Positions 1 to 7,280 of a stretch of 32,572 bases of DNA are shown here, in pieces; position 1 is the first letter of the stretch; the number at the start of each line of letters is the position of its first letter. This DNA comes from Clostridium sp. UBA2485 (GTDB lineage: Bacteria; Bacillota; Clostridia; Clostridiales; Clostridiaceae), in assembly GCF_002341865.1 (NCBI RefSeq), contig NZ_DDOV01000060.1, positions 1-32,572 on the forward strand. Direction: 5' to 3'. The translations under genes and the position numbers were made by a program. Below the pieces are notes generated by a model, which saw only the letters and a program-made list of their open reading frames with translations, was not told where the DNA came from and made no database searches.

Positions 1-61
1 GGGGCAGACTGTAAATCTGTTGCGTTTCGCTTCGATGGTTCGAATCCGTCCTCCTCCACCA
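1..61 (+). tRNA. tRNA-Tyr (GTA), 3' part; 5' end lies outside the window
   Basis: The visible part covers the anticodon arm, long variable arm, T arm and 3' acceptor strand. The anticodon loop CTGTAAA carries GTA (Tyr) and is closed by GCAGA/TCTGT. A long variable arm (TGCGTTTCGCTTC) follows, as expected for a bacterial class II tRNA-Tyr. The T arm GATGG-TTCGAAT-CCGTC (34-50) is intact. The acceptor strand CTCCTCC, discriminator A58 and an encoded CCA (59-61) end the gene. The D arm and 5' acceptor strand are missing because the window starts inside the gene. Confidence 0.96.
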
Positions 62-66
62 AGTAA

Positions 67-113
67 AAAGCTACATTTGTTACCTTATTTTGAGGGCTCA
101 AATGTAGCTTTTA
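67..113 (+). terminator. Rho-independent terminator after tRNA-Tyr
   Basis: A 13-bp stem AAAGCTACATTTG (67-79) / CAAATGTAGCTTT (99-111) with a 19-nt loop and a short T tract starts six bases after the CCA end. It most likely ends the tRNA transcript. Confidence 0.8.
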
Positions 114-137
114 TTCTATAAATAATTATGTTTTCAT

Positions 138-168
138 ACGTAGCAGTCAAAAGTCTGCTACGTTTTTT
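138..168 (+). terminator. Second, tandem Rho-independent terminator
   Basis: The stem ACGTAGCAG (138-146) / CTGCTACGT (155-163) has an 8-nt loop and a run of T. It is a backup for the terminator just upstream. Bases 169-370 hold no other gene I can support, only AT-rich DNA with a weak TATAAT at 329-334 that may serve the next gene. Confidence 0.85.
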
Positions 169-383
169 ATTGTTTGTATACTGGAATTAAATTCCTCATT
201 TTTCAGACGAAATCTTTAAATTAGCCTATTAATATGAAAATATTGCTTTATTTCTACTATTTTTCAATGATTCTTTAGTGAAAGTTTTAAGGCATGGTCA
301 ATAATGCATTAAAACAAATATCTCATAATATAATTAAAGTATGCATTTAGATATGGATTTATTTAAATTTGGAGGATAATAGT

Positions 384-1496
384 ATGAGAGAAACGATTTA
401 CAATGTTTTGTGTAATATTATATTGCGTAGTCGTAATGCAACTAATGCCAAAGCTAATGTAGTCACATCAAGGCAATTTCCTTACGAGATTGAAATTATC
501 GCTGAGAATCTATATGTACCGTGGGCTATAGCGATAAGCGATGAAGGCAAAGTGTATTTTACGGAGCGTTCTGGAGCAATTAGAATAGTTGAAGATGGTA
601 AACTTAATACTCAGCCGCTCATTACATTCGGTGCACCCTTTATAAGTCAGGGGGAAGGCGGATTAATGGGGATTGTGCTAGACCCAAATTATTCACAAAA
701 CCATTATATGTATGTTATGCATTCATATGTAGAAGGTAATCAAATCTATAATCGTGTTGTCAGATTAGTTGAACAGAATAACAAGGCAACCATTGACCGG
801 ATTCTTCTAGATAGAATCCCTGGTGGACAAATTCACAATGGAGGAAGGATAAAGATAGGATCGGATCAGAAATTATATATAACAACAGGAGATGCAGGAA
901 ATTCTGCATTAGCACAAGAGGTAACTAGCATAGCGGGAAAGATACTGCGAATAGAATTAGACGGCAGTATTCCTGAAGATAATCCAATTATTAATTCACC
1001 TGTTTATAGCTTAGGGCATAGAAATCCTCAAGGCTTAGCGTGGAATTCAGAAGATATCTTGTATGAATCAGAACATGGACAGACAGGACATGATGAAATA
1101 AACATTATACGACCAGGAGCTAATTATGGATGGCCTCTCGTTCAAGGAAACGAAGAATCCAAAGAAGTTGTAACACAAAAACCTTTGATACACAGCGGAG
1201 AAGATACATGGGCGCCTTCTGGTATTGCCTTCGTAAATCAAGGACCATGGCAAGGAAAATTACTAGTTGCTACTTTGCGTGGAGAACAACTACTTGCAAT
1301 TTCATTAAATGAAAAAGGAACAGAAGTGGAGAATGTGGAATCATGGCTAAAAAGTGAGTATGGACGTTTGCGTGAGGTTATTCAGGCGAAAGATGGATCA
1401 ATTTATCTAACAACCAGTAATATGGATGGCAGGGGCAATCCTAATATAGATGATGATAAAATCATTCGGCTAATTCCGAAAAAAAGTGATATTTAG
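384..1496 (+). CDS. Glucose/sorbosone dehydrogenase-family beta-propeller protein
   Basis: Product of 370 residues resembling the soluble PQQ-type glucose/sorbosone (aldose sugar) dehydrogenase family. Family hallmarks are visible: LYVPWAIAI near the start of the propeller, IHNGGRIKIG with the His that is the catalytic base in characterised members, YITTGDAGN, GHRNPQGLAW, and YESEHGQTGHDEINI followed by NYGWP. The start is ATG 384, eight bases after GGAGGA (371-376); an upstream in-frame TTG would lie inside that ribosome site. I see no clear signal peptide, although characterised relatives are usually exported. Codon use looks somewhat richer in G+C than the downstream genes, and the gene stands alone between a tRNA-Tyr and a decayed tRNA-Tyr, so acquisition by transfer is possible. 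The substrate, and whether PQQ is used, cannot be read from sequence. Confidence 0.88.
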   Translation: MRETIYNVLCNIILRSRNATNAKANVVTSRQFPYEIEIIAENLYVPWAIAISDEGKVYFTERSGAIRIVEDGKLNTQPLITFGAPFISQGEGGLMGIVLDPNYSQNHYMYVMHSYVEGNQIYNRVVRLVEQNNKATIDRILLDRIPGGQIHNGGRIKIGSDQKLYITTGDAGNSALAQEVTSIAGKILRIELDGSIPEDNPIINSPVYSLGHRNPQGLAWNSEDILYESEHGQTGHDEINIIRPGANYGWPLVQGNEESKEVVTQKPLIHSGEDTWAPSGIAFVNQGPWQGKLLVATLRGEQLLAISLNEKGTEVENVESWLKSEYGRLREVIQAKDGSIYLTTSNMDGRGNPNIDDDKIIRLIPKKSDI

Positions 1497-1804
1497 AGAG
1501 CAAAAGAGAAACCATTTTGCTCATAGTATCATGTGAAAAATTTTTCGAGCTGCTCTCATGGATGATGCAACATGTTTCTTGTTCGTCAATCCTACTTGCT
1601 TTTCTTTTGAAAAAAAGAAAAATAGGTAAAAGAAAGCCAAATTCTTCTCGCGTGGTTGATTGTATCTAATAGTGAACTTGTTTCCATAGGGGTGATTGTA
1701 ATAATTATAATTCTCAAACTAACAGTATTTTAATATGCTATTGCTACAGATAATAATCATAGAGAGCAAGAGAACAATGACATTTATATTTACTTAACTT
1801 CTCA

Positions 1805-1834
1805 AAAGATATCTTTAGTAAGATGTCTTTTTTT
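1805..1834 (+). terminator. Rho-independent terminator
   Basis: The 11-bp stem AAAGATATCTT (1805-1815) / AAGATGTCTTT (1820-1830) has one G-T pair, loop TAGT and a T run. It lies 308 bases after the dehydrogenase gene and just before the promoter at 1892. The intervening 1497-1804 stretch holds no gene I can support. A terminator of similar make-up precedes the metK promoter. Confidence 0.75.
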
Positions 1835-1891
1835 ATTTTCATAGAGAATTAATAGAAAAATTTTATCATTTTGAGAGTTATATAAGCAATA

Positions 1892-1920
1892 TTGACAAGA
1901 AAATTCCATTATGCTAGTAT
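1892..1920 (+). promoter_or_regulatory. Strong sigma-A-type promoter upstream of the tRNA-Tyr relic
   Basis: TTGACA (1892-1897), a 17-bp spacer and TAGTAT (1915-1920), with an extended -10 (ATGC before the hexamer). It closely resembles the metK promoter at 8806-8834: same -35, same spacer length, same -10, and a shared CATTATG-type block at the spacer end. Transcription would start near 1927 and run into the decayed tRNA at about 1975. Confidence 0.75.
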
Positions 1921-1974
1921 TATCTGTAATTATTAGGCTGTAACTCCTATTGGTACTGTTGATTTTGTAATTTA

Positions 1975-2052
1975 GACGATTTCTAAGTGGTTAAGAGTAC
2001 AGACTGTAAACTTGTTGGTGATTTGGAGATTTGGAGATTTAATTCTCCACCA
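1975..2052 (+). pseudogene. Decayed tRNA-Tyr gene
   Basis: The stretch keeps a tRNA-Tyr layout. A D-arm-like AAGTGGTTAAGAG is followed by CAGACTGTAAA, identical to the anticodon region of the tRNA at 1-61. TGTTG, a T-arm-like GGAGA/TCTCC hairpin and a terminal CTCCACCA come after it, the last also identical in eight bases. It cannot fold properly: the anticodon stem is broken (ACAGA against CTTGT), and the 5' acceptor strand (GACGATT) does not pair with the 3' strand. I infer a non-functional relic. Its presence argues that the AraC reading frame does not begin upstream of it. Confidence 0.6.
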
Positions 2053-2127
2053 AAAACTAACTACTTAATGAATATATCAAGTTTTATGGTAAAATATTTT
2101 TTAATTACTAGAAAGGCAATTATAAAT

Positions 2128-3153
2128 ATGGAATATAGATTTCACATAGATATAAAAGAAGGATATGAAGACATGCTTATGCAATATTCAGAAATGCGAA
2201 GGCAGTTTTCAACGATACGTGATTTCAAAGCCAATCAAAATGACAAGGAAACTATATATGATATAGATTCCAACTATGGAGAAGGATGCATAAAAGTTTA
2301 TAAACTAATGGGAAATGTAACACTTACAATTTTTGATGTAGTCTTCCACCATGATATTATAACAGAGTTTGATTTATCACAAGAATACTTTGAAGTAGAA
2401 TACTGTGTTGCTGGTTGTTTATCCATAAAAGAGTCCAAGGTTGGCAACATGTGTTTGACTTCAAATGATCTTTCTGTATCAATGTCTCGAGGGACATGCG
2501 GTTCAGTAAGATATTGTGCCGGTCAGAAATATCAAGGGATTTCCATTACTGCTGAAAAAGGGACTATTGATTCTTATTTCGGAAGTTGTGGAATTGAACT
2601 TTGGGAGGATACAATAGAACAATTGGAAAATACACTTCGACAACAGTATTATCAAGGAATAAAAGCATCTCCTGAAATTGGAAATGTATTTTTACAAATA
2701 TTCAATTGTAGTTTGCCTAAAAAATCAAAAATTTTATTCTTTGAAAGTAAAGTAATGGAAATATTCTCGAAAATAGTATCCTATGAAATTCTCGGAGCAG
2801 ACATAATAGAGCAAGTATCTTTGAGTGAATTTGAAATCAATCAAATTAAAAAAGTACCAGAAATACTAATGACGAATTTATATGAACTTCCAACTGTCAG
2901 TACCCTATCAAAGCAATTAGCTCTTAACAGAAACAAATTGGCTAAAGGCTTTAAAATTGTATATGGAGACACTATCTTTAGATATCATCGAAAAATGTGT
3001 TTGCAGCGTGCTGCTACATTATTGCTGGATACAAATAGGTCAATTAATGAAATTGCTTTGGATGTAGGATACTCAAATCCAAGTAATTTTTGTTGTGCAT
3101 TTAAAAGGGAATTTGGAATAACACCATTACAGTATAGAACTACATCACTTTAG
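2128..3153 (+). CDS. AraC-family transcriptional regulator (PchR-like), likely controls the siderophore ABC operon
   Basis: Product of 341 residues. The C-terminal ~100 residues form a typical AraC/XylS double helix-turn-helix: LPTVSTLSKQLALNRNKLAKGF, then the second unit INEIALDVGYSNPSNFCCAFKREFGITPLQYR. The N-terminal ~230 residues have the look of the sensor half of PchR-type regulators, for example VEYCVAGCLSIKE and a Cys-containing RGTCGSVRYC. In characterised members of that group the inducer is a ferric siderophore. I chose ATG 2128, preceded by AAAGG. The same frame stays open upstream to 1987, but that part runs through the tRNA relic. The gene is transcribed toward the ABC operon, and tandem direct repeats at 3557-3587 are candidate binding sites. 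The effector is inferred from context only. Confidence 0.9.
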   Translation: MEYRFHIDIKEGYEDMLMQYSEMRRQFSTIRDFKANQNDKETIYDIDSNYGEGCIKVYKLMGNVTLTIFDVVFHHDIITEFDLSQEYFEVEYCVAGCLSIKESKVGNMCLTSNDLSVSMSRGTCGSVRYCAGQKYQGISITAEKGTIDSYFGSCGIELWEDTIEQLENTLRQQYYQGIKASPEIGNVFLQIFNCSLPKKSKILFFESKVMEIFSKIVSYEILGADIIEQVSLSEFEINQIKKVPEILMTNLYELPTVSTLSKQLALNRNKLAKGFKIVYGDTIFRYHRKMCLQRAATLLLDTNRSINEIALDVGYSNPSNFCCAFKREFGITPLQYRTTSL

Positions 3154-3254
3154 TTTCCAATTGCTAAATATATAATTCTGTAATACTCACTTATTTGCAA
3201 GTTTTATTCTTAGATTTGTACAGTTTCTTAGTTTATCAATTTCTCTTTAAACTT

Positions 3255-3287
3255 AAAGCCACAGGGGAATACCTGTGGCTTTGTTTT
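3255..3287 (+). terminator. Rho-independent terminator of the AraC gene
   Basis: Perfect 11-bp stem AAAGCCACAGG (3255-3265) / CCTGTGGCTTT (3272-3282), 6-nt loop, then GTTTT. It separates the regulator from the ABC operon, so the operon needs its own promoter. Confidence 0.92.
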
Positions 3288-3556
3288 GCTTAAGATAAAT
3301 TTCAATTTTAAAAGTTAATAACTATTAAATAATAAATTCTTTGAAGTATTTTAACGAATATAGTATGAAATAGTCTTAAGTAAAACTTATAGTTACTATA
3401 TATAAATTTTTCCTTCATATTAAGCTTACCATGGTCATTTTTTACATCTTCTTTTCAAAATCATCATGTTCTTTTTAATCTACCAAAGTTAGTAAAGATG
3501 ATGAGGTAATTTGATAGAACATAACACATAAATATTTGTGATTTCAAAAGTTCTTT

Positions 3557-3613
3557 TATCAACATAAACAATGCTTGTATCAACATAGTTAGTAGATATT
3601 ATTTCAGTATAAT
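3557..3613 (+). promoter_or_regulatory. Candidate AraC operator and dependent promoter for the ABC operon
   Basis: Two identical copies of TATCAACATA (3557-3566 and 3578-3587) lie exactly 21 bp apart, two helical turns. This is the usual arrangement of AraC-family half-sites. The second copy overlaps the -35 position of TATAAT (3608-3613), and there is no good -35 hexamer there, as expected of an activator-dependent promoter. Transcription would start near 3620 and enter the ABC operon about 590 bases later. Which protein binds is inferred. Confidence 0.55.
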
Positions 3614-3724
3614 AGTACATGATTCATATGAAATTAAGAATCATTACCAGTAAAGAGGTGAAAATGTAAATATATATGAAATTTATGTAGATTAGTGAAG
3701 CGTTTAGCCACCTAATAATTTTTT

Positions 3725-3857
3725 AAAGTAATGTAATCACTTCTTATAAAGCACGAGTAATATATTGCTAGTAAAAAATAATTAAAGAAATTATTTTGAT
3801 TAAAACTAATTGCCACCACAATTGTCAATTGTCCATTTATTAAAGTTGTGAATTGAA
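3725..3857. repeat. MITE-like intergenic repeat, degenerate copy
   Basis: This matches the family described at 28502-28664. It carries a block AAGAAATT-ATTTTGATTAAAA-CTAATTGCCACCACAATTG whose counterpart at 10501-10540 is nearly the same. Upstream is a small AAAGTAATGTAATCACTT hairpin, and the end holds AATTGTCAATTGTCC and TTGTGAATTGA units. The left end is too decayed to place exactly. It sits inside the presumed leader of the ABC operon. Apart from this, the inverted repeat at 4051 and the operator, I see no gene in 3288-4211. Confidence 0.55.
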
Positions 3858-4050
3858 ATATTTAAGGCAGTTTATCTATATATGCTACTTATTTAAAGAA
3901 CTTAATTAAAGTTATAGGAACATTTTAAAGACACATAAATTAAGTATTATCAAAAATAGGAATTAGATTCTAATGCTGACCAAATAGAAAATTGCCAAGT
4001 ATTATAGATAATATTTATAGTGATTACTTGAACATATAACATAGTATATT

Positions 4051-4088
4051 CTTCTATTAAAATTAGTCATTGATAATTTTAATAGAAG
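4051..4088. promoter_or_regulatory. 15-bp perfect inverted repeat upstream of the binding-protein gene
   Basis: CTTCTATTAAAATTA (4051-4065) and its exact reverse complement (4074-4088) are separated by GTCATTGA. No T run follows on the plus strand, so it does not look like a terminator for the operon. It could be an operator or an RNA hairpin in the leader, 124 bases before the ATG. The centre has a TGATAAT half-site but not a full Fur box. Confidence 0.5.
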
Positions 4089-4211
4089 ACACAGATTATG
4101 TGCTTAATTATTACACGAATACAATTAGCGTTCGTCTAAATGAGGTGGCGAATTGAATTCTAAAAATTTATATTATTTACAAGACAACAGAATTACTTAG
4201 GAGGTAGGAAA

Positions 4212-5267
4212 ATGTCAAAAAAATTTACAACGTTGTTTTTAGCAATAGCCTTTTGTATTTCTATGTTGGTGGGGTGCTCTCATACTGAGAAGATGCAAGA
4301 TAATCAAGAGCAAAGCCAAAATAATCAAGATGCAAAACTAAATCAAGAAAAAAGTGACGCAAAAGGGGAAAATCATTATCCTGTCACTATTAAAATGTAT
4401 ACGAATGAAGGTAAAGAAATAGAACAAACCATTGAAAGAGAACCTAAAAAAGTTGTAGTTATTGGAGAAACTATGGCTGAACTCATGATTGAATTTGGGC
4501 AAAAGGATAAAGTTGTTGGTGTAGGTTATCTTAATCAATCCTTTTCAAAATATGCTAATCAAATTAACCAGATGCCAATTATTACAGAATCGTGGCCATC
4601 TAAAGAAGCTGTACTTGCATTGAAACCTGACATTATCTATTCCATATCTTCAGCTTTTAAAGAAGAATTATTGGGGGATATTTCTTTTTGGAATGACAGG
4701 GGTATTCAAGTACTTTCCGCTGTAAACTTTACAATAGGACGCAGCATCGAGGAATATTTTACGGAAATTAAGAATTTTGGAATGGCTTTTAATGTTAGGG
4801 GTGAGACCGATATATATCTAAAAGAGCAGAACTCTAGAATCAATAATGTTAAAAGGATAGCTCAAGGGGCTAAAGAAACTCCAAAGGTATTGCTTATTGG
4901 AAGTACACGAGAAACCTATTATTACTATCCACCTTCTTGGTGTATTATTGATGAAATGATTGAAGGTGCAGGCGGAGAATATATGAAATTGTCAGATAAT
5001 GGATATATCGAGATGTCAATTGAGGCAATTATTGCTGCTAATCCGGAAAAAATTATTATCACAGAATTTCAGGAGCCTAACAGTGAGATGATAAAAAACA
5101 AACTACTTTCAAACGAAAGACTCAAAAATGTCAGTGCAATAAAAACAGGAAATGTAATGGTGGCAGAATATACAAATTCGATAAATGGTGGTCTTCAACT
5201 TGCTGATCTATATGAAGATGTAGCAGCATTTATTCATCCTGAATTATTTGGGGGAAAGGAAAAATGA
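4212..5267 (+). CDS. Iron-siderophore-type ABC transporter substrate-binding lipoprotein
   Basis: Product of 351 residues, a cluster-A (FecB/BtuF/FhuD-type) binding protein. The first 22 residues are a lipoprotein signal with lipobox LVGC, so Cys22 is the lipid anchor. A Gln/Asn/Lys-rich spacer follows. The mature protein shows the family pattern: KKVVVIGETMAELMIEFGQKDKVVGVGY, then PSKEAVLALKPDIIYS, and a C-terminal half with PEKIIITEFQEPNSE. AGGAGGT lies at a good distance before ATG 4212. The stop overlaps the permease start (ATGA), so the two are translationally coupled. The AraC neighbour argues for a ferric siderophore or heme. Cobalamin is less likely because no cobalamin riboswitch is visible upstream. 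Confidence 0.9.
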   Translation: MSKKFTTLFLAIAFCISMLVGCSHTEKMQDNQEQSQNNQDAKLNQEKSDAKGENHYPVTIKMYTNEGKEIEQTIEREPKKVVVIGETMAELMIEFGQKDKVVGVGYLNQSFSKYANQINQMPIITESWPSKEAVLALKPDIIYSISSAFKEELLGDISFWNDRGIQVLSAVNFTIGRSIEEYFTEIKNFGMAFNVRGETDIYLKEQNSRINNVKRIAQGAKETPKVLLIGSTRETYYYYPPSWCIIDEMIEGAGGEYMKLSDNGYIEMSIEAIIAANPEKIIITEFQEPNSEMIKNKLLSNERLKNVSAIKTGNVMVAEYTNSINGGLQLADLYEDVAAFIHPELFGGKEK

Positions 5268-6382
5268 TATTAAAGATAAAACAAAGCGATAGGAAAGATA
5301 CTTCAACAAATTTTGAGTCTGTATTAAAAAGCCGATATATGTTTAATTCAATAATCCTTTTATTAATTGTCACTATTGTATTTTCTATTATTATTTCAGT
5401 ATCTATAGGGCAAGTGTCTATTCCTTTTAATGAATCCTGTAGAATATTGATTTATAAATTAACAGGTATACAAATTGGGAATCTTAGTCAACTTACGTCA
5501 GGAATGTTTGTAGATATTATTTGGCAGATTCGTTTTCCAAGAGTATTGTTAGCAATGATTGTGGGTTCAGGGCTTGCTTTATGTGGAACTGTTATGCAAG
5601 CTTCTGTACAAAATCCATTGGCTGATCCATATATATTGGGTATTTCCTCAGGTGCTTCTTTAGGAGCAACATTTTCTATAATGATAGGTTTTGCTAGTAC
5701 AAGTATTATCGGTGAGATGGGGATTGCTTTTTGGGCATTTATTGGAGCTTTAGGAGCTGCTATTTTGGTCTTGGTGCTCTCGAGTATTGGTGGCAAAATG
5801 TCTTCTGTCAAGTTAGTTCTTGCTGGAACAGTAATTAATGCGTTATGTAGTGCATTTTCAAATTTTATTGTTTATTTTGCAAAAGACTCAGAAGGAATTC
5901 GTTCTATAACTTTTTGGACAATGGGTAGTCTTGCTTCTGCCAAGTGGGAGGATTTACCCTTAATCGTAACGGTTGTGATGATAGCTATTATTTTTTTCTT
6001 GTTACAATCAAGAATAATGAACACAATGTTAGTGGGCGATGAAGCTGCAGTTACTTTAGGAATTAATCTTAATTTTTATAGAAGGCTTTATATGGTTATT
6101 TCATCTATAGTTACAGGTGTAATTGTAGCAACATGCGGTATCATTGGATTCGTTGGTTTAATTATTCCTCATATAGTTAGAAGTGTTGTTGGTTCTGATC
6201 ATAAGCGGCTTTTACCAGCAGTTATCCTTACTAGTGCGATTTTCCTTATTTGGACAGATATATTGGCAAGAACAATCATACCAAAAGGTGAATTGCCAAT
6301 TGGTATTGTCACAGCTCTTCTTGGTGCTCCTATGTTTATGTATATGTTAATTAAGAAAAGTTACGGATTTGGAGGAAAATAA
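5264..6382 (+). CDS. FecCD-family ABC transporter permease
   Basis: Product of 372 residues, an integral membrane permease of the FecCD/BtuC family with about nine to ten hydrophobic segments. Family motifs are evident: RFPRVLLAMIVGSGLALCGTVMQ, QNPLADPYILGISSGASLGA, LVLAGTVINAL, the contact region GDEAAVTLGIN and GIIGFVGLIIPHIVR. GELPIGIVTALLGAPMF lies near the end. It has a soluble N-terminal extension of about 30 residues. It overlaps the binding-protein stop by four bases and ends one base before the ATPase ATG. The protein should form the membrane channel of the importer as a dimer. Confidence 0.95.
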   Translation: MILKIKQSDRKDTSTNFESVLKSRYMFNSIILLLIVTIVFSIIISVSIGQVSIPFNESCRILIYKLTGIQIGNLSQLTSGMFVDIIWQIRFPRVLLAMIVGSGLALCGTVMQASVQNPLADPYILGISSGASLGATFSIMIGFASTSIIGEMGIAFWAFIGALGAAILVLVLSSIGGKMSSVKLVLAGTVINALCSAFSNFIVYFAKDSEGIRSITFWTMGSLASAKWEDLPLIVTVVMIAIIFFLLQSRIMNTMLVGDEAAVTLGINLNFYRRLYMVISSIVTGVIVATCGIIGFVGLIIPHIVRSVVGSDHKRLLPAVILTSAIFLIWTDILARTIIPKGELPIGIVTALLGAPMFMYMLIKKSYGFGGK

Positions 6383-6383
6383 T

Positions 6384-7154
6384 ATGAATTTAAAAGTTGA
6401 TAATATACAAGTTGCACTTTCAGGAGCTGATATTATAAAAGACATTTCTCTCTATGTTGATAGTGGACAATTTGTTGGTATTATTGGACCCAATGGATGT
6501 GGAAAATCCACTTTGTTAAAAAGTATATATAAAGTAATTAAGCCTAAACAAGGATCGGTATTTTTAGATGAGAAAGATGTTTTAAAATCTAGTCCAAAGT
6601 CAATTTCCAAAACAATGGGAGTTGTTGGGCAATTTAATGATATGAGTTTTGACTTTACTGTATATGAAATGGTCATGATGGGTAGAACCCCTCACAAAAA
6701 TTTAATGCAATCAAATAATAAAAGTGATTATGAAATTGTTAATGAAGCCCTTAAGAAAGTAGATTTAGTTTCATATTCAAATAGAAGTTATCTAACTCTT
6801 TCCGGTGGTGAAAAACAAAGAGTTATATTAGCTAGAGCTATTGCTCAGCAACCTAAATTTTTAATACTTGATGAACCAACAAATCATTTAGATATTAAAT
6901 ACCAATTACAAATTTTATCAATTGTTAAGTCCTTAGAAGTTGGTACTTTGGCTGCATTACATGATCTTTCTCTTGCTGCAACTTATTGTGATATTTTATA
7001 TGTTTTAAAAAGTGGAGAAGTAATTGCAAGTGGAGTTCCTAATGAAATCCTAACAAAAGAGCTTATAAAGCACGTATATGAAATTGATTGTGAAATTTAT
7101 AAGAATCCTGTAACTGGTGGACTAGCTATTGCTTACAATCCTATATTAGATTGA
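6384..7154 (+). CDS. ABC transporter ATPase, iron-siderophore type
   Basis: Product of 256 residues, a complete ABC ATPase of the FecE/BtuD type. It has Walker A GPNGCGKST, Q-loop region VVGQFND, signature LSGGEKQRV, Walker B FLILDEPTNHLD and H-loop ALHDLSLAA. The start is ATG 6384; the GGAGGA that serves it lies inside the last permease codons, so the two are tightly coupled. It supplies energy for the importer encoded by the two upstream genes. No terminator is visible between it and the MATE gene 126 bases on, so co-transcription is possible. Confidence 0.95.
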   Translation: MNLKVDNIQVALSGADIIKDISLYVDSGQFVGIIGPNGCGKSTLLKSIYKVIKPKQGSVFLDEKDVLKSSPKSISKTMGVVGQFNDMSFDFTVYEMVMMGRTPHKNLMQSNNKSDYEIVNEALKKVDLVSYSNRSYLTLSGGEKQRVILARAIAQQPKFLILDEPTNHLDIKYQLQILSIVKSLEVGTLAALHDLSLAATYCDILYVLKSGEVIASGVPNEILTKELIKHVYEIDCEIYKNPVTGGLAIAYNPILD

Positions 7155-7280
7155 ACATAATTTATTTCAATAATTTAAAGATATATAGATTACTTTAAAT
7201 TATGTGAAAAGAGAAAAAATGCTATTTTAGAAGACGAAATTTAAGTTTTTAACTTAAATAGATATTTGGAGGTGTTTGAT

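Noticed and set aside
1498..1522. Hairpin GAGCAAAA/TTTTGCTC right after the dehydrogenase stop
   Set aside because: There is no T run after the stem and the stem is weak. It may be a poor terminator but cannot be supported.
1987..2127. N-terminal extension of the AraC regulator starting at GTG 1987
   Set aside because: It runs through the tRNA-Tyr relic, has no ribosome site and adds residues unlike the family. ATG 2128 gives a normal protein.
4061..4080. Fur box around ATTAGTCATTGATAAT
   Set aside because: Only one half (TGATAAT) matches the 7-1-7 consensus. The dominant symmetry is the longer 15-bp inverted repeat.
3154..4211. Cobalamin riboswitch upstream of the BtuF/FecB-like operon
   Set aside because: None of the conserved B12-box blocks are present; only repeat remnants and an inverted repeat are seen.
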